Shown one piece after another: positions 1 through 11,139 of a stretch of 64,000 nucleotides of DNA (position 1 is the first letter of the stretch; each line of letters starts with the position of its first letter). Under the pieces are notes generated by a model, which was not told the DNA's origin, ran no database searches, and saw only the letters and a list, made by a program, of their open reading frames with translations. The translations under genes and the position numbers were made by a program. This DNA is from Corythucha ciliata (taxonomy: Eukaryota > Arthropoda > Insecta > Hemiptera > Tingidae), in contig CM075941.1 in assembly GCA_038030265.1 (NCBI GenBank), positions 4,216,001-4,280,000 of the forward strand, in the 5' to 3' direction.

Positions 1-53
1 CCTAATTGGTTATTCGAATCAACTGAACCTGCGTAACTATAAATAGGTATATG

Positions 54-388
54 CTAAAGCCACGAAATTTGATTTTTGATCAGGTAAATATCCCCAAAAT
101 TAGGTTTTAAAGGACTCAAGTATCCAAAATTGGGTTTTATAGGAGCCCATATTCCACAAATATGGTTTATGAAAGAGCAAAACCCACGACAACTGGTTTT
201 TGAAAGAGCAGAACTCACGAAATGTGGTTTATAAAAGAGTGAAAATCGACAAAATTGAGGTAGGAAGTTACAAAAATTCATGAAATTTGGTTTTCAAGGT
301 GCCAAACTTGAAACATTTGGTTATGGACGAACGAAAATTGGGTTTGGAAAAGCCGAGATAACAAAAAATTCTTTGTGATTGATAGGTT
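54..388. repeat. Degenerate ~30-bp-unit array, family W
   Basis: Imperfect tandem units with the recurring core AAATTTGGTTTT followed by GAAAGAGCAAAA, spaced about 30-35 bp. The same family recurs at 57720-58560 and 63020-63270. The short open frames inside are by-products of the repeat and are not called as genes. Confidence 0.6.
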
Positions 389-1290
389 TTGAATGAGCAA
401 AAGTCCACCCCAATTTTAGCAGTGGATTTGGGATTTTTCTCAATTTTAGCTTTGAACGATGAGCATTTTCTCAATTCTAGCAGCGAATTATGGATTGGCA
501 CTTTTCTGAATTTGAACGTAAAATTATCGATTAGCGATTTTTATCCATTTTGTCTGCAAATTGGAGTTTTCCTCAATTTTCACCGGCGAATTAGCCCTTT
601 TTCTCAATCTGAGCTGAAATTTAGAGTTTTCATTAATTTTAGTCGCGCTAATTAGTGCTTTTTTTCAATAACAGCCGTGTGTAAGGCGTTTGTTTTACAT
701 TTCAGCCCCACATTGGCCATTTCATTTCAATTTAGTTATGGATTAGCACTTTTTCTCAGTTATAGCTTCTAAATATCCTTTAAAAGATACGGATTGGCGT
801 TTTCTCAATTTTAGCCGCGAATAAGTGATTTTTTTCTCTTTTTTTCCGCAAATTAACGTTTTTCCTACAGATTATTCGCGAATTAGCGCTTTTACTCAAT
901 TTCATCCGTGGAATAGGCGATGTTTCTCAATTTTAGCCGCGTGATAGCCCAAAAACAGCACATTAGCGGGTTTTTGGTACATTTTAGCCGTAAAATTGCC
1001 GCTGTACACCGAAAATAAGCGAATTTTCTAAATTATGATCTGAAAGTTGCGTCGAGAATCAAGGAATGAGCGTTTTTTCTGCAGTTTTAGCCACGAATAT
1101 AAGCACTTTTCCCAAATTGTTTGTCGCCTACTCGCCCCAACATCGGCACATTAGAGCGTCTTCTCAATTTCATCTGCTTAAGGAACTAAAGAAACTTGAG
1201 AATCAGCGTATTTTTTCTATTTTAGCCGGGAATTTGCTTCCAGAAGACTCAAATTTTTATCAATTTTAGCCGTCGGTATTGCGCTTTCGT
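389..1290 (+). repeat. Degenerate ~30-bp-unit array, family A
   Basis: Tandem units with two conserved halves, GAATTAGCG and CTCAATTTTAGCC, separated by a T-rich spacer, at a period of about 30 bp. Copies are strongly diverged but the spacing is regular. Family A is the most abundant repeat in the window and occurs in both orientations. Confidence 0.7.
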
Positions 1291-1984
1291 GGGCTCGATG
1301 GATTATCTAGCCACACTGTTTGCTGATCACCAGTAAAGTTCCATTCTCCAAGTCGGATGGGCTGTGAATCGTTGAAAGGAGCAATGTCCCTGTCCAATCG
1401 TAATACCAAAACTCCTTTTCACGTGCCTAAATCTGTGAACTTGAACCTAAAAATAATCATTTTTCCGTATTTAAGCTTTTCGGGGGCCCTCTCTGACTGA
1501 TAAGTGGTCCTGGGTGGTCCGCCTCCCTGGCCTTTACCATACTCTTGCTCTTTCACATCAAGTTTCTGCTCTAAAAAGTGTGAAGACGGCATTTTATGGT
1601 CGATTTAGCTTATAACACGTCATTTATCTAGTAAAACTGTCTTTATGACTCAAATTACCCAGGAAAATTAACCCAGTAACAAGAGAATCGGTAAATTTGG
1701 TGAAGGATTTGGAATTTTTGCCTCGAGAATTGTATTTTTGCACATGTCGGCATAATTGATTCGCAAAATTGTATTTTCCTAGATGGAGGGGGGGGGGGTG
1801 AATCTGAACTGCTCAGGTCCTGGTTCCCCCAATGCCGGCTGACTTCCGCCGCCACTGGTTTAGCCCTTTGGGCGTTCAGGTGTCGATATGCACATAAGTA
1901 CCCCTCCCCCATCACAAACCATATTATACGTATGTACATATATAAATATATTATGTATATCTCCGGGCGAAGAGCATTGGCTAT
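1291..1984. other. Gene-free stretch with a dispersed repeat module
   Basis: About 1320-1500 resembles segments at 17225-17410 and 28800-29052: a GATCACC...AAAGGAGC block, then AAGCTTTTCGGGGGCCC. About 1540-1635 resembles 45917-46010 (CATACTCTTGCTCTTTCAC ... AACACGTCATTTAT). A G-run lies near 1787-1797. I see no gene. Confidence 0.5.
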
Positions 1985-2530
1985 CTGGCAACCCTAAGTG
2001 TAGCCCACATTTATCATGAAAGCTTCCTTCACATGCAAGCTCTAAAAAGCTGAGCTGTGTGCTTCAACCGATCAGAGCGCTCCGAGTGTACACAGCGTCT
2101 AGCACTCTGATTGGTTGAAGCTCACAGCTTAGCATTTTAAAGCTTGCATGTAAAGGCGGCTGAATATTTCGTCAAGATCGGTCGCCTTTTTTTAGGAGAT
2201 GTGTGCGTTGGTGGGAAATCCAACCCCCCTTATCCCTTCTTGAGCCTCTCCCATTGGACGGATAGAATTCAAATGGGACCATCTATAGTCTAACCTACGT
2301 TTATCATGAATATTTCATCAAGCTCGGTTGCTTATTCTAGGAGATACGTGAGTTGGTGAAAAGTGAACGCTCCCCCCATGCAGCCCCTCCTATTAGACCG
2401 ATTTAACTCAAATTGAAATGGGACCATCTATAACCTACGTGTATCACGAAAATTTCATCAAAATCGGTTGGCTACTTTAGGAGATATTCGCGTTGGTATA
2501 AAGTGTACAGACACACAGACACGGAACCAA
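1985..2530. repeat. Three diverged ~140-bp tandem units
   Basis: Units contain TTTATCATGAA ... ATTTCATCAAGATCGGTTG ... TTTTAGGAGATACG and end in a C-run with TGGGACCATCTATA. The last unit runs into GTGTACAGACACACAGACA, a tail type commonly seen in dispersed arthropod repeats. The first unit is interrupted by the palindrome at 2031-2151. Confidence 0.55.
2031..2151. mobile_element. Short palindromic MITE-like element
   Basis: ACATGCAAGCT...GCTTCAACCGATCAGAGCGCT at the left reappears inverted at the right as AGCACTCTGATTGGTTGAAGC...AGCTTGCATGT. The arms are about 54 bp with a short loop. It sits inside a repeat unit whose neighbours lack it, which supports insertion. No clear target duplication was seen. 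Confidence 0.55.
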
Positions 2531-2988
2531 AGTTGTTCAGAAAGCTCTGAAACGCAAAAAGCTAGTGGAATTTTTGAAATCGGAGACCACAAATTTTTTA
2601 ATCTTGAGAAACGCGAACACATAGCTTCCCATAACTGGTGGTGGTCCTCGGGCATATATTCGAGGAAGCAATACATAAGAAAATCTGATCTCAATTGTAT
2701 AGTTTCTTTAGTGAAAACGATCGCCCCCCCCCCCATCCAAGAGACATTGTACGTGTAGGTTCGATTTAAACTCGATTGAACGAATGGGAAATCCGAAGAA
2801 AATTAAGGCTCGCATAAAATTCACAGAATAGTGAGAATTCAGAGCGTCAGCATTTCTCCTTATCGCTTTTTCTTTCGATCCCCTACAAAAGAACTTCTAA
2901 ACTTTGCGGTTTTTTGAAATCTGAAAGTGGAAAATTCCTCCTCCTCCTCAACTTTTCTAAGTTTCTTTCTTTTCGAATATCGTTTTTT
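2531..2988. other. Intergenic stretch without a gene
   Basis: Mixed low-complexity DNA with a C-run near 2725-2735. Open frames on both strands overlap each other and match nothing I recognise, so none is called. Confidence 0.5.
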
Positions 2989-2989
2989 C

Positions 2990-3024
2990 TATAAATACGG
3001 CAAAACCAACTTGACGGTTGGTCA
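2990..3024 (+). promoter_or_regulatory. Core promoter: TATA box and candidate initiator
   Basis: TATAAATA at 2990-2997 is followed about 30 bp later by GTCATT (3021-3026), a plausible insect initiator with +1 near A3024. The ATG of the secreted-protein gene is at 3036, which would leave a 5' leader of only about 12 nt. The spacing is canonical for a TATA promoter. Confidence 0.55.
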
Positions 3025-3035
3025 TTTTGTTAAAA

Positions 3036-5019
3036 ATGGTCTTCCCTCAGGTATCCTATTGTTGTATTGACGAATTAGTGTGAAATGAAATTCAAATAAT
3101 ATTTCCAGATCACATTCGTTTTGGCGAGTGTTTTTTCATCGTCGCTCGCGACTTCGGAAGTAGCCACCCAGGCGAGAATTCCTAAACAGATAACTTCCGG
3201 TAATTATAGAATTTTATACTTTTTCATCAAAAGTTTAACCGGCGAATGATTTCGTCCGTCAACTTTTGTAGGAATGTTACTGGATGACAGTAACGACAGA
3301 AGGGCCGAAGCGTCTGGATTTGCTGAAAATTTCGGTGGGTTTGGTGGCGATGGGGAAGGTGATCATCATGGCAATTTTTTCATGTGAGTATAAATTATTA
3401 GTAGATCTTCATTTATTATACGACTCGATTAACGTTTCTAACAATTCCTCGTCCGTCTGTATTTGGATTTTAACACCCCCTACACCCCTCTGCTGGAGAA
3501 AATATGGAAAAGCGATTCTATGTGTATTCATCGGGCGATGTACATCCGAGCAGTTTGGAGATTTTTTAAATTATTTCACGGCGCTAAACTCACTCTGGGA
3601 GTCTCACTCGTACTAACCCGACATTTAAGCATTTAACGAGAAACAAAAAAAAAACGCTCTTTAGGGATCAATACTGGTCGAAACCTAGCGAGGACCTAAT
3701 AGAATTCGGCCACGTCTCTGAAGATCCTAATGAGTGGGAACAGAGAAGCGAGAGGAAAAACTTGAAAACAAATCGTAATCAAGGCCAGGTACTCCTCAAT
3801 TTTGTTTTTTTATAAATAAATAAATAAAATGGCTTCTTCGGCGATTTAAATTACGCTTAAACCCAGCAGAGGGATCTTGCCCGAAATTTCCACAGTTTCT
3901 TTTTTTTTTCAAAATAATTAATACCCTATCGTCGTTTCTCTTCATATTACGTTTGAAAATTCGCTTTGCGCCTTCAGGTATCAACATTTACCCAAAAAAG
4001 ACCACTACGAATTCGGATTCAAACGCGGAAATGAGCATCACCATAAAGAACGCCATGAAAAAGCTCAACCGCACATTGGTCACTTCAAAACCAAGGTACT
4101 GGGCCGCTTTTATGCACTTGACGCGTTTCACATTTTGAAGAGAAACGAGTTCTCGTCACTCTTAATTATTTTCAAATCGTTGCTAAAACCGATCGTCGAT
4201 TAATTACCGCGCGGTCCTTAATTAACACCGTGTAATTAACACAATTTCTTTGTTATTAATTTTTTTTTTTTGTCTCGAAGGTGAAATGGGCAGATAAACA
4301 CGGGGGTCACGGTGAACACTACTGGGACTATAACCATCATGGTCACCACGGGGGGGTATGGCTAGAGAGTTTTTAAAAAATAAAATAAAATGTTAATCGT
4401 TCCACTTCTTTCAGGACGGCGAAGGGTCTGAAGACGAAGCAGAGGAAGTAAGTTTATGAGCAAAGAGCCGATTTTACATTCTTGTTCTTTAAATAAAATT
4501 AAAAGCAAAATCCCTCAGCGCCCCATTTATTTTTTTTTTTTTTTTTTTTTACGGAGGAGTTTGTCAAAGTTAAAGGTTACAAGCCTGAAAGGCCATTGGG
4601 GCAGACGAGCTGATTGTACGTGTACCCTATTGCAAACACTCGATTTCCTAACTTTTTGAGTCGATGTTTTTTACTCGCGCACTCCTTTTATTTATTAAAA
4701 AAAAAAACGAAGAAAACAATGACGTCTTTCTCAATGGGGTTTTAGCCCTTAGAACAATAGACGTAGTTTTTGTTCTAAAATTATAATTGACAACTGCATT
4801 ATTTTACTATTCTAATCCCCCTCGGTTTGTTTTTATTATTTTTCTGTTCAGGCTACCTACGAAGCGGCTAAATTTCAGAAAAAAGACGAACGTTCCAAAA
4901 GGGAGGAAGAGGAGAAACATCCGAGAGCTGCGACAACTAATTTAATATTCAACACTGAGAAAGGTACAGCGGTAGACCCTGCCACGGGGAGGACATACGT
5001 CATTTACCCTATCGCCTGA
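3036..5019 (+). CDS. Secreted His/Gly-rich insect protein, 7 constitutive exons plus one of two alternative exons
   Basis: Exons read from splice sites and phase: 3036-3050, 3109-3199, 3272-3383, then 3978-4095 (or 3665-3788 instead), 4281-4355, 4415-4447, 4852-5019 (stop TGA 5017-5019). With 3978-4095 the product is about 203 residues. It starts with a hydrophobic signal peptide (MVFPQITFVLASVFSSSLA). A Gly/Asp/His stretch follows, then a YEFGFKRGNEHHHKER block and VKWADKHGGHGEHYWDYNHH. An acidic linker precedes the C-terminal tail ending GRTYVIYPIA. From memory, this arrangement resembles uncharacterised secreted His-rich proteins of insects; the EFG block is reminiscent of cuticle proteins. 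It is probably extracellular; the function is unknown, and metal binding by the His clusters is only an inference. Introns are short and have GT-AG ends. Confidence 0.85.
3665..3788 (+). other. Alternative exon 4a of the secreted-protein gene
   Basis: This 124-nt exon begins after TTTAG and ends CAG before GTACTC. It enters in phase 2 (completing an ATG codon with exon 3) and leaves in phase 0. It encodes 41 residues starting DQYWSKPSEDLIEFGH. The following exon (3978-4095) has the same entry and exit phases, encodes 39 residues and also has an EFG core. Including both would shift the reading frame, so they appear to be alternatives. Confidence 0.7.
3978..4095 (+). other. Alternative exon 4b of the secreted-protein gene
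   Basis: This 118-nt exon begins after CCTTCAG and ends AAG before GTACTG. It enters in phase 2 and leaves in phase 0, and encodes YQHLPKKDHYEFGFKRGN followed by HHH and further His residues. It joins exon 3 and exon 5 (4281) in frame. Its His-rich character matches the neighbouring VKWADKHGGHGEHYWDYNHH exon better than exon 4a does. Confidence 0.75.
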
Positions 5020-5480
5020 TTGACGGGTAGACAGTATGCGATGCGCTAACTTCCAGAACTTCGAGGCTGTAGAATGAATAAGAAACCCTGTGAATTAGCG
5101 TAAGTTCTTGTTTTCAACTTACAATGTTGCAGAAATAATTAGAAAAAGACGTAAATTGTCATTGATAGCATTTGCTTTAATAACAAGAAAACTAAGATAC
5201 TAACAGTGCTGGCTCTAGGGGGGGGGGGCGTGTCCTAAGAGGCGCCCCCCGCATTTTCTATAAAAATGCAAGACGAGAAAAAATGACCTAAGAAGCGCAT
5301 TTGATTCAGTTCTGAATATTTTAGAACTATAAAAATCGAAATAAATCATGTAGTTATTGGGATTGTCTAGAGATCTACAAAAGCCAGGGTGCACAGAGAT
5401 TTTTTTCGATTATTCAGTTTCCCCGAAATTTCCTTCAGATCCCACGGATTTGTGTATTTTTAATTACAGCCGATTTTTTT
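5020..5480. other. 3' flank and gene-free stretch
   Basis: Possible weak poly(A) signal AATAAG near 5076. A G-run at about 5220-5228 is followed by GGCGCCCCCCGC. A block of about 32 bp, GACGAGAAAAAATGACC followed by TAAGAAGCGCATTTG (5272-5303), is repeated exactly at 16184-16215, so part of this stretch is a dispersed repeat. Confidence 0.5.
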
Positions 5481-5489
5481 TTTTTTTTT

Positions 5490-6600
5490 TTTACATTTTA
5501 GCCGCGTATTACTCTCAACATTTTAGCGGCGAATCAACGTTTTCATCTCATGTTAGTGATTTTTCTCAATTTTGGCCGCATGCAAAGCAATTAGCGCCTT
5601 TTTTCCATTTTATCCCCGACTTGCGACGATTTATTTACATATTATACCAACGAGTTATTGGCATTTTTGTCAATTTTACCGTAGAATGAACTGTTTTTCT
5701 CAATTTTTTTTTCGTGAATTAGCCCTTCTGCCACATTTTAGCTGCGGATTAGCGATTTTTTCCATTTTCGCAGTGAAATAGCACTTTTTATCCATTTTAG
5801 AAGCGGATTAGCGACGAATTAAAACATTTTCCCAATTTCAGCCGTGAATTAGCGTACTTTCTTCATTTTAGCATTTAATTAGCGTTATTTTTATTTTAGA
5901 AGTGGATTATAGCGAGGTATTCACATATAGCGGTGGATTAGAAAATTTTCTTTATTTTAGCAGGGAATTAGCGATATTCACGTCTACGAATTAGCGCTTG
6001 TTCTTATGTATAGCAGCAATTTAGCGCCGCCTTCGTATTTTAGCCAAGATTTAGCGCTTTCTCTTCATTCCAGCTAATTCCATTCCAGTCAAGAGCGAAT
6101 TCTCGCTGTTTTACAATTTTGCAGTGACTTATTAGCGATGTATTCACATTTAGCCGCGAATTAGCGTTTCGCCCTCTATTTCACCAGATAATAAGCGATT
6201 TTTAGCCGTGTTTCTCCATTTTATCAGCCACTTGGCGATGTATACCAACGAATTGGCGTTTTTTCCCTTAATTTCAGCCATGAAGTTGCCTCTAGAAATT
6301 GCGGATTGGCGTTCGCTCAATTCTACTTTTCAATGGGCAGTTTTTCACAATTTTTGCCGTAAATTAGCACTAATCTTCAATTTTAGCTGCGTATTAGCGA
6401 TTTTCCCCCCATTTTAGCACTGAATTAGCACTTTTATTCATTTTAGGAGCGAATTAGCGGCGTATTCACGTTTATATAGCGACGAATTAGCAGTTTTTCA
6501 CATTTAGCCACTAATTAGCGCTTTTTATCTATTTCGAAAGCGAATTAAGTGATTTTCTCAATTTAAGCTGCGAATTGGCGCTTTTTTCAATTAGCAGCAC
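5490..6600 (+). repeat. Family A ~30-bp-unit array
   Basis: More than 30 diverged units of GAATTAGCG + T-rich spacer + CATTTTAGC type. The spacing is clearest at 6420-6600, where successive GAATTAGC starts are about 30 bp apart. No gene is seen. Confidence 0.7.
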
Positions 6601-6687
6601 AAAACTGACGAGTTTTGAGATGAGCTTAAGAGTTTTATACCCCAATCAAAATAGCATTTTGTATACGAAAACGTTTAAACCCCTTAA

Positions 6688-7064
6688 GGGGGAGTTGCAC
6701 ATGTGTTTCCTCGACACATCATACCTCGCCTACTCCGCGTTACGGAAATTACCGCCGTATTTCTGCACCAATTGTGGACTTCAAGGGCTCATTTAAATCT
6801 TCAGGAAATTCCACACAAGCGTACGATCTTCCTTTTTCATGTTTCATTCCTAAAATAACTGTAAAACGCACACAAACTTTTACCTTGAAAATTCACACTC
6901 TTTCGACGACTTATTTAGGAAAGCAAGATCTTACGCTTGTGCGGAATTTCCTGAAGATTTAAATGAGCCCTTGAAGTCCACGATTGGTGCAGAAATACAG
7001 CGGTAATTTCCGTAACGCGGAGTAGGCGAGGCGGGGGTCGAGGAAACACATGTACAACTCCCCC
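6688..7064. mobile_element. Palindromic MITE with TTAA target duplication (piggyBac-like)
   Basis: TTAA at 6684-6687 and 7065-7068 flank termini GGGGGAGTTGCACATG... and ...CATGTACAACTCCCCC. The arms continue inward for well over 100 bp (GTTTCCTCGA, CCTCGCCTACTCCGCGTTAC, GGACTTCAAGGGCTCATTTAAA...). TTAA duplication is the hallmark of piggyBac integration. There is no transposase. A similar flank (GTTTAA) lies just outside both TTAA sites, so the element edge could be slightly further out. Confidence 0.7.
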
Positions 7065-7199
7065 TTAACAACGCTTAAACGGGCATTATCAACCGGATCC
7101 GTGAGCGTCAAAATGGCGATTTTAGCACAAAAATGAAGATTTTAGTAGGATCTAAAGCGTCATTTTGGCCAAAAACTGGCAATTTTACCACTAAGGTGG

Positions 7200-8270
7200 G
7201 AATTTCAGGTGATGTTTTGTTCATTCCACTAATTTACGGCAAAAATTGATAAAAATCGCGCGAACTCGCGGGTAAAATGGAGAAAAATCGTGTATTCGCG
7301 GCCTGAATGAAGGGAAATCGCTAATTGTCACTGGTGAAATTGAGAAGTATCGCTGAAACGTTGAAAACCAGCTAAATTCGTGTGTTAACTCGGAGAAATA
7401 GCTAAATCGCGGCTTATTCTGAATGGTGACTTCATGGGGGGGCGCCAAATGTCCAAGGCCGTCACTGACAGCGATGGCTTCAACTGGGGGGGGGAGGGGG
7501 GAGGCGCGAGCCAGGCGATCATACGGGGGCGCTTTTCCCGAATTCAGCTCGTGGCTCAAACAAAGAAAAAAATTTTTTTTTTAATCGTGGATAAAAGTGA
7601 AAAAAATCGCTGTATTCGTGGCTAACGAATAAAACTGGGGAAAATCACTTATCAGCGATTAAAATCAGGAAAAACACGAAATCACAGCAAACATTGATAA
7701 AATCGCTGATTAACGGGCAAAATGAATGATGAAACATCGATAATGCGCGGCCATAATGAAGCAAATTGTTAATTCGCGGCTAAAATGGATAAAACGTTAA
7801 TTCATGGCTTCTGTAGGCAAATTCGTGGCTGTAAGTGAACAAAATCGCTTTGGCGGCTGAAATTAGGAAAAAGCGCTAACTCATGAATCTGGGAAAAATC
7901 GCTCGTCAGCGGCTAAAACCAGGAAAAGCGCGATTTCACAGAAAAAATGGTGAAAATCGCTAATTAACGGGCAAAACGAAGAAAACTCGCTAGATCGCGG
8001 CTAAAATGGAGAAAAATCTCTGATTCGCGGAGACATTGGCTAACGTAGAAATAAGCATCGCAAATAAAATAAAAATCGCAAAATTCGCGGCTGAAAGTTT
8101 GAAAAGCGCTAACGTCCTGTTCTTGAGTGGAATCCGCGGCTAAAACTAAGAAAACCCTCTAATTAAAAAGCGAAAAACCACCAATTCGAAAAATTGTGAA
8201 AATCGCTAATTCTCCGATAAAATTGAGAAAGAGCACTAAATCATTTAAAATCACAGCTAAAATTGATGAA
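7200..8270 (-). repeat. Family A array, reverse orientation
   Basis: Units read as reverse complement of family A: GCGGCTAAAAT + GAGAAAAATCGCTAATTC. The array lies on the far side of the palindromic MITE from the forward array at 5490-6600, so together they form a large imperfect inverted repeat. A G-rich stretch occurs at 7485-7505. Confidence 0.65.
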
Positions 8271-8289
8271 CAACTTTTCAATGTTACCT

Positions 8290-9130
8290 GATTTTGCAGT
8301 AAGTTGGAGCGAAATACCCGCAAACTAACATCATTCGGAGCTAAATATATGTATGTGAAATTTCATTCAATTGAAATGTTTTAAGTTTCGGGTCTGCAAG
8401 TTTATAGACTTACCCTTCGCGATAAATTGGAGTTTCGGGGCTTTTTTTTTTATAGAGGCCATGGATCCAAGGCTAGCCAGCCGTGAACATCACCCAAAGG
8501 CTGGCAAAATAATTTATTGCCAACAAATTTCAGCACTCTATGCTAAACATCTGTCAGTTTGCCAGTTTTGGGTTGAAAATTGCTAGTTTCCTGTATTTAT
8601 TCTCGTTAAATTGCCAGTTTCTCGTATTTATTTTCTGCGAAATTTCAAGTTTCGAGGGTCTTTCGAGGAACTCGGGCTAGCCTCGACGACAGGGCAAAGT
8701 TTCCGACGCATAACCGCATAATTGCACCGTTTTAAAGTAAATTATCCGCGAAATGGGCATTTTTCCTGGCTGGATACTTACGAATTTGCAAGTTTTACGT
8801 CCTAATTTAAGCGAAACTGCATGTTTCAGGATATTTTGGCCGTGATCCCTTGGGCAAACCAGTCCCGACGTGTGTCCTTACCCTTAGCTTGGAATTTTAA
8901 TTTTAATTCATTAGACCATTTAAAATTGAATGAGTTTGCCTGTTCGGGTCCTAATTTGAGCGAAATTACAAGTTTTTCCTGGCTGAATAAATGTGAAATC
9001 GATAGTTCTGGGCCGTTGGGTCTTGATTCTTGCGCAAAAGGCAAGTTTTGGGTATTAATGCCAGCAAATTGCAAGTTACGGACCGTTTAATTTCCGTGAA
9101 ATTCCAAGTTCGCAATTTTTTGCCGGCTCG
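8290..9130 (+). repeat. Degenerate array, family B
   Basis: Diverged units around AAATTGCAAGTTTCGGG and CCTAATTTAAGCGAAA. Two overlapping open frames at 8821-9090 (+) and 8826-9074 (-) arise from the repeat and are not credible genes. Confidence 0.5.
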
Positions 9131-9289
9131 AACTCCAGACTAGCCGGCCACGACCAACCGCGTCGTGGTTTGACGAAACATGCTGGAGGCAAATATATGT
9201 GAAATTAGATGTTTCCAGGCTCAATTTTCGCCACCGTGAAGTTGCCTTCACGAGCCGCAAATTAGTCATTTTTTTTCCACACGTCATTA

Positions 9290-11130
9290 CTTCTTCTCAA
9301 TTTCATCGGCGAATTAGCGATTTATCTTCATTTTAGCAATGAATTAGCGATTTGATACTCAATTGATATTTCTGTGAAGTAGCAAATGTTCTCAATTGAA
9401 CCCTATAAATAGCCATTTTGCTTGCTTTCGGACGTGAATTAGCGTTTCAACTAATTTTAGCTTTGTAGCGAGCCATCAACGAGAGTTTTGTTTCCCAATT
9501 TTCGCTGCGAATTAACGCTTTTTCTTAATTTTATCCGTGAATTAACACATTATCCTTATTTAGCTGTGTATTTAGCGATTTTGTTTCACTTCCAGCCACG
9601 AAGTTACATTCAGAAGCCGCCAAGGGCAGATCTTGGACCTCTCTCCGGGGTGGGGGGGGGGGGGAACAAAACTCCTCCCTATCTCCCAGTACACCCCCAC
9701 CACCTCCTGCTCACCCAGTAACCCCTCCCCTATGTTTAGAGCGATTTTTCCAGCTCCATTGAGGGGGGGGGGTTCTGTTGTTACTCCCCCCCCCTTATAG
9801 ATCCACCTATGGAAGCCGCAATTGCCATTTTAACCGTGAATTAGCGTTTTATCCACACGTCAGCGCTAAGCGCTTCTTCTCAATTTTATCGGTGAATTAC
9901 CGATTTTTCCCAATTTTAACCGCGAATTAGCGATTTTTTTGTCATTTGAGCGATTTTTCTTAGCTGAATTGGCTATTTATCTTCATTTTGCAGTGAGTTC
10001 GAGTTTTTTCCTGATTTCTCAATTTCCTGTAAACTAGCAAATTTTCTCAAATGAAGCCCCCCCCCCAATTAGCCATTTTTCTTGATTTTAGCCGCAAGTT
10101 ATCGTTTTTCCTCATTTTAGCCGCTAATTATGTATGGACAATTTACGCCGCGAATTACCCAACGTTTTTTCTGGAATTCGGCCGCGGATTAGCGATTTTT
10201 TTTTTTTCACTTTCTGGCACGAAGTTACCTTCAGAAGCCGCGAATTGACGTTTTCCTTACTTCAGCGCTTCGTATCAATTTTATCGATGAATTAGCAATT
10301 TTTCTCAAATTTAAGCCACGAATTATCAATTTTTTGTCATTTTAGCGATTTTTCACAATTTTATCCATTTTAGTGAATTCGTGTTTCTCTTGATTTGAGT
10401 CGCTAATTATAGCGATTGTTCTCAATTTCATCCGTTAATTAGCAACTTTTCTTTCTTTTAGGGGCGAATAAGCGATTTGTTTCGCTTGTAGCTATGGATT
10501 AGCGTTTTTTCGGAGTTTGAGCCACGAACTTGCCTTCAGAAGCTGAAAATTGTCGTATCCATTCTTCTATTCTGTAAGTAGCGTTTTTTTTTGTTTTTTT
10601 TTTACAATTTATTCTTAATACTTGATTTTAGCCGCTAAAGAGCGATTTCCCCATTTTTGTCCGTGAGTTAGCATTTTTCTTAATTTTCCTCGCGAATTAG
10701 CGTTTTTTTTCACTTTACGCCATGAATTAGCGTTTTTTTTCAGATTGAGCCATGATCTTGCCTTCTGAATAAGCCGAGAATTCATGTTTCCGTAATTTTA
10801 GGCGCGAAGTAGCGCTTTTGCTCAAAACCATTGGTGAATATTATCATTTTTCACTATTTCATCCGTGAATTTAGTGCGTTTCGTAATTCTAAACGAGAAT
10901 TACTGTTTTTTACACTTTATCCGCGATTTTAGAGCTTTTTCCCCATCTTAGCCGTGACGTAACGTTTTACCTCGTGAATTAGCTGTGCATTGTTCTTAAT
11001 TTTATCAGCGATTTAGCATTTATTCTCACGTCTGTCCGTGAATTTGTTATTTTTCTCAATAATTTCTGACGTGAATTAGCAATTTATCTCAATTTCAGCC
11101 CCAAATTAGCGATATTTTCAATTTTGGACA
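9290..11130 (+). repeat. Family A ~30-bp-unit array (longest)
   Basis: About 1.8 kb of diverged GAATTAGCG / CTCAATTTTAGCC units, interrupted near 9640-9800 by G/C-run DNA. Several units contain a variant GAAGTTACCTTCAGAAGCCGC (for example near 9600 and 10210), a higher-order marker that also recurs in the arrays near 16560 and 27840. Confidence 0.7.
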
Positions 11131-11139
11131 CTTAGAGGA

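Noticed and set aside
389..1290. Regular ~30-bp repeats could suggest a CRISPR array here and elsewhere
   Set aside because: Units are contiguous and diverged, not identical repeats with unique spacers, and the window has spliced eukaryotic genes.
3284..3616. Forward open frame of 110 codons overlapping exon 3 of the secreted-protein gene
   Set aside because: It is in a different frame from the exon and reads through the intron; exon phase and splice sites support the other frame.
3665..4095. Using both 3665-3788 and 3978-4095 as consecutive exons
   Set aside because: The first leaves in phase 0 and the second must enter in phase 2, so the conserved downstream exons would be out of frame.
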